From Abiotrophia sp. HMSC24B09 (GTDB taxonomy: Bacteria > Bacillota > Bacilli > Lactobacillales > Aerococcaceae), in assembly GCF_001815865.1 (NCBI RefSeq), contig NZ_KV822210.1, positions 56,138 through 120,137 of the forward strand: a stretch of 64,000 nt of DNA, given 5' to 3'. Below are positions 62,043 through 64,000 of the stretch, piece after piece. The position numbers were made by a program, and so were the translations under genes. Positions within the stretch are counted from its first letter, which is position 1; each line of letters opens with the position of its first letter. A model generated the notes under the pieces. The model was given only the letters and a program-made list of their open reading frames with translations. It was not told the origin of the DNA and did not search any database.

Positions 62043-63169
62043 ATAAGTTTTGGAATAGTCGTTGGTATGACAATAAATGGTTCTTGCGGATTGCTTCTCT
62101 AGTCTTTGCGGTCTTCCTCTATGGTATGGTACAGGCAAGTAGCCCCTCAGTGACTAGCCTATCTAATTTGCAGCAAGTAGTCAGTGTGGATACAACCGAG
62201 ACCATCTCCAATGTGCCAGTTAAATTAGGTAAGCACGACGACGATATTTTCGTCAGCCAACTGCAAGAAACCGTGACCGTTACCCTAACGGGTCCTAAGA
62301 ATATCGTTTCTTCCCTAGCTAGTGGCAATTTAGTTGTCCAAACCGAAGATCTAACCGGTATTGAGACAGGGCAACAAACCCTCAAATTAGAAATTCCTGG
62401 CTTGCCAGACAGTGTTAAATATCAGATTAACCCATCGCGGGTAGTCGTCCAGGTTGCAAGACGTAAGACCGTGACTGTACCAGTAGAATACGAAATAGAA
62501 GAAGGTACCATTGCCTCTGGTATGGAAGTTGGAAATGTGACGCTCAATCCAAGTCAAGTTGAGTTGACGGGCAATGAGGAAAATATCAATAAGGTGAAAC
62601 GCGCCTACATCCGCATAGGCAATACTACTGCTCACAACCGGACCTTTACCGGTAAGTTCAAACTCCAGGTAGTGGATGCTGACAACAAACTCTTGGACGT
62701 CAATGCCAATGTTAGCGAAGTAGAAGCACATGTTGAGCTTAACGCACAACAGCGTAAGACGGTTAACTTAGTGGTGGCCGCGCAAGGCGAATCCAATAGC
62801 TTTCGTTACCAATATCAACTGGTTGATGCTAGTCAAATTGCCCTTCAAGGATCGGCTTCAGTATTAGAAAACATCCGTAATATTAAGGTCAATGTAGACG
62901 TCAGCAACTTGACCTCTAGTGCCACACTCAAAGGTCAGTTAGAACTGCCAGAGGGTGTCACCGCCAATCTTTCAGGCCCCGTTTCAGTTGCTGTGACGGT
63001 CACCCCAATCACAACGGATACCAGTGATACTACCAGTAGCACACCTGCCGCTAGCTCCAGCAGTGCGGTGGAAGAAGCCCCAACAACCCCCAATCAAAAT
63101 GGTGGCAACGCCAATCCGGGTGTGACAGAAGACAATAACGCCAATCCTGGCGCTCAAGGTGTCGAATAA
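62039..63169 (+). CDS. cdaR: CdaA regulatory protein CdaR (YbbR domains)
   Basis: A 376-residue protein with one N-terminal membrane anchor (residues 15-32) and four extracellular YbbR-type beta domains (roughly 45-130, 135-220, 225-310 are clear). The C-terminal 55 residues are disordered, rich in threonine, serine, asparagine and proline. It controls CdaA activity at the membrane. Its start ATGA overlaps the cdaA stop, with AAAGGTGG upstream. Confidence 0.93.
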   Translation: MNKFWNSRWYDNKWFLRIASLVFAVFLYGMVQASSPSVTSLSNLQQVVSVDTTETISNVPVKLGKHDDDIFVSQLQETVTVTLTGPKNIVSSLASGNLVVQTEDLTGIETGQQTLKLEIPGLPDSVKYQINPSRVVVQVARRKTVTVPVEYEIEEGTIASGMEVGNVTLNPSQVELTGNEENINKVKRAYIRIGNTTAHNRTFTGKFKLQVVDADNKLLDVNANVSEVEAHVELNAQQRKTVNLVVAAQGESNSFRYQYQLVDASQIALQGSASVLENIRNIKVNVDVSNLTSSATLKGQLELPEGVTANLSGPVSVAVTVTPITTDTSDTTSSTPAASSSSAVEEAPTTPNQNGGNANPGVTEDNNANPGAQGVE

Positions 63170-63220
63170 GCATCGAACACCTTTAGATTAGCTCATAATA
63201 AGAAGGAGAAAACAAACACA

Positions 63221-64000
63221 ATGGGAAAATACTTTGGAACTGACGGCGTTCGCGGCGTCGCTAATACGGAATTAACACCGGAGTTAGCCTTTAAACTGGG
63301 CCGGTGCGGGGGTTACGTTTTAATGCAACATGCACCAGAACAGGCGCATCCACGCGTCTTGGTGGCACGCGACACCCGGATTTCTGGCCAATTACTGGAG
63401 CAAGCTTTAGTAGCCGGCCTTTTATCAGTAGGGATTGAGGTTATGCAATTAGGCGTCATCTCGACGCCAGCAGTAGCCTACCTGACCCGTACGCAGAATG
63501 CGGCAGCAGGGGTTATGATTTCTGCTTCCCACAACCCAGCCTTGGATAATGGGATTAAATTCTTTGGTTCTGACGGTTTCAAACTTTCTGATCAACAGGA
63601 AGAAGAAATCGAAGCCTTAATTGATGCACCAGAAGATACCTTGCCACGGCCAAGTACCGACGGTCTTGGTACCATCGATGAGTTCCCTGAAGGGGCCATC
63701 AAATACTTGCAGTTCCTGCAATCGACTATTTCGGGTGATTTGGAAGGTATTCGTGTCTGCATCGATGCAGCTAACGGGGCAACAGCACCTCTGGTTAACC
63801 AACTCTTCGCTGATTTAGAGACCGACTTCTACACCATGGGTGACCGTCCTAACGGCATTAACATTAACGATGGCGTAGGTTCTACTCATCCAGAAGGTCT
63901 GCAAGCCTTCGTCAAAGAAAAAGGCGCCATGGTTGGTTTGGCCTTCGATGGTGATGGCGACCGTCTGATTGCAGTAGATGAGAATGGTGAATTGGTTGAC
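63221..64000 (+). CDS. glmM: Phosphoglucosamine mutase (partial, cut by window end)
   Basis: The first 260 codons are present; the frame is open to the last base. The product interconverts glucosamine 6-phosphate and 1-phosphate for UDP-GlcNAc synthesis. [13 protein letters not shown] opens the protein, the phosphorylated serine is in [14 protein letters not shown] near residue 101, and the metal loop is [13 protein letters not shown] near residue 245. AGAAGGAG lies 13 nt before the ATG, slightly far. It follows cdaR by 51 nt in the conserved operon; GlmU at 17356 uses its product. Confidence 0.96.
   Translation, partial: MGKYFGTDGVRGVANTELTPELAFKLGRCGGYVLMQHAPEQAHPRVLVARDTRISGQLLEQALVAGLLSVGIEVMQLGVISTPAVAYLTRTQNAAAGVMISASHNPALDNGIKFFGSDGFKLSDQQEEEIEALIDAPEDTLPRPSTDGLGTIDEFPEGAIKYLQFLQSTISGDLEGIRVCIDAANGATAPLVNQLFADLETDFYTMGDRPNGININDGVGSTHPEGLQAFVKEKGAMVGLAFDGDGDRLIAVDENGELVD

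Noticed and set aside
63221..64000. glmM as a truncated gene
   Set aside because: It simply runs off the end of the window; the frame is open and all motifs so far are intact.

Overview
The window looks like a chromosome segment of a low-to-mid GC Gram-positive of the order Lactobacillales. Evidence: AGGAGG-type ribosome sites, T-box leaders, an adcCB-type zinc transporter, LytR-CpsA-Psr and CdaA/CdaR/GlmM genes, and BcrAB-like ABC pairs. The protein character would fit the Aerococcaceae (for example Abiotrophia), but that is an impression and not a proven assignment. I see no rRNA, tRNA, CRISPR array, intact insertion sequence or prophage.

Layout. 1-7.8 kb is accessory. It holds a decayed copy of an ABC permease tail, a low-GC orphan gene, a tetR-ABC operon, a toxin-antitoxin-like pair behind a 36-bp perfect palindrome, a low-GC membrane protein, and an AraC/GyrI regulator. 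8-30 kb is mostly housekeeping: murA, ybaK, rpoN, a BcrAB-like transporter, zinc uptake (adcA, adcCB), purR, glmU-prs, three tandem secreted paralogues, lepB, T-box-proS, a thioesterase, rpmE2, lemA, ddl and ltrA. 30-42 kb holds a methionine T-box with its transsulfuration gene, an M50-like protease, a DUF969/DUF979/pcp operon, a GT2 glycosyltransferase, a NahK-like kinase with a nucleotidyltransferase, a beta-helix surface protein with a stop at codon 2, and metA.

Between metA and an hxlR-type regulator (about 41.3-42.28 kb) there is no plausible gene. Instead a strong promoter is followed by roughly 680 nt of densely self-complementary sequence ending in a strong terminator. I read this as a large structured non-coding RNA of unassigned class; it is the most interesting object here.

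43.2-55.6 kb is a glycan-use locus: GH1 glycosidase, ROK kinase, an ABC importer (two permeases and a binding protein), a GH92 alpha-mannosidase, a YesL-like protein and a YesM/YesN-type two-component system. Both operon promoters carry similar 11-bp direct repeats spaced exactly 21 bp, probable sites for the AraC-type response regulator, and the importer promoter has a consensus cre site. 55.7-61 kb holds surface-polysaccharide genes (EpsC/CapD-type dehydratase, LCP ligase, a GalU-family enzyme with altered active-site residues, a polyprenyl-phosphate sugar transferase). 61.2 kb to the end is the cdaA-cdaR-glmM operon, with glmM cut by the window edge.

Two ABC binding proteins and the three tandem paralogues have signal peptides without a lipobox cysteine, unusual for Gram-positive binding proteins. 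All calls come from reading the sequence; no database search was run.
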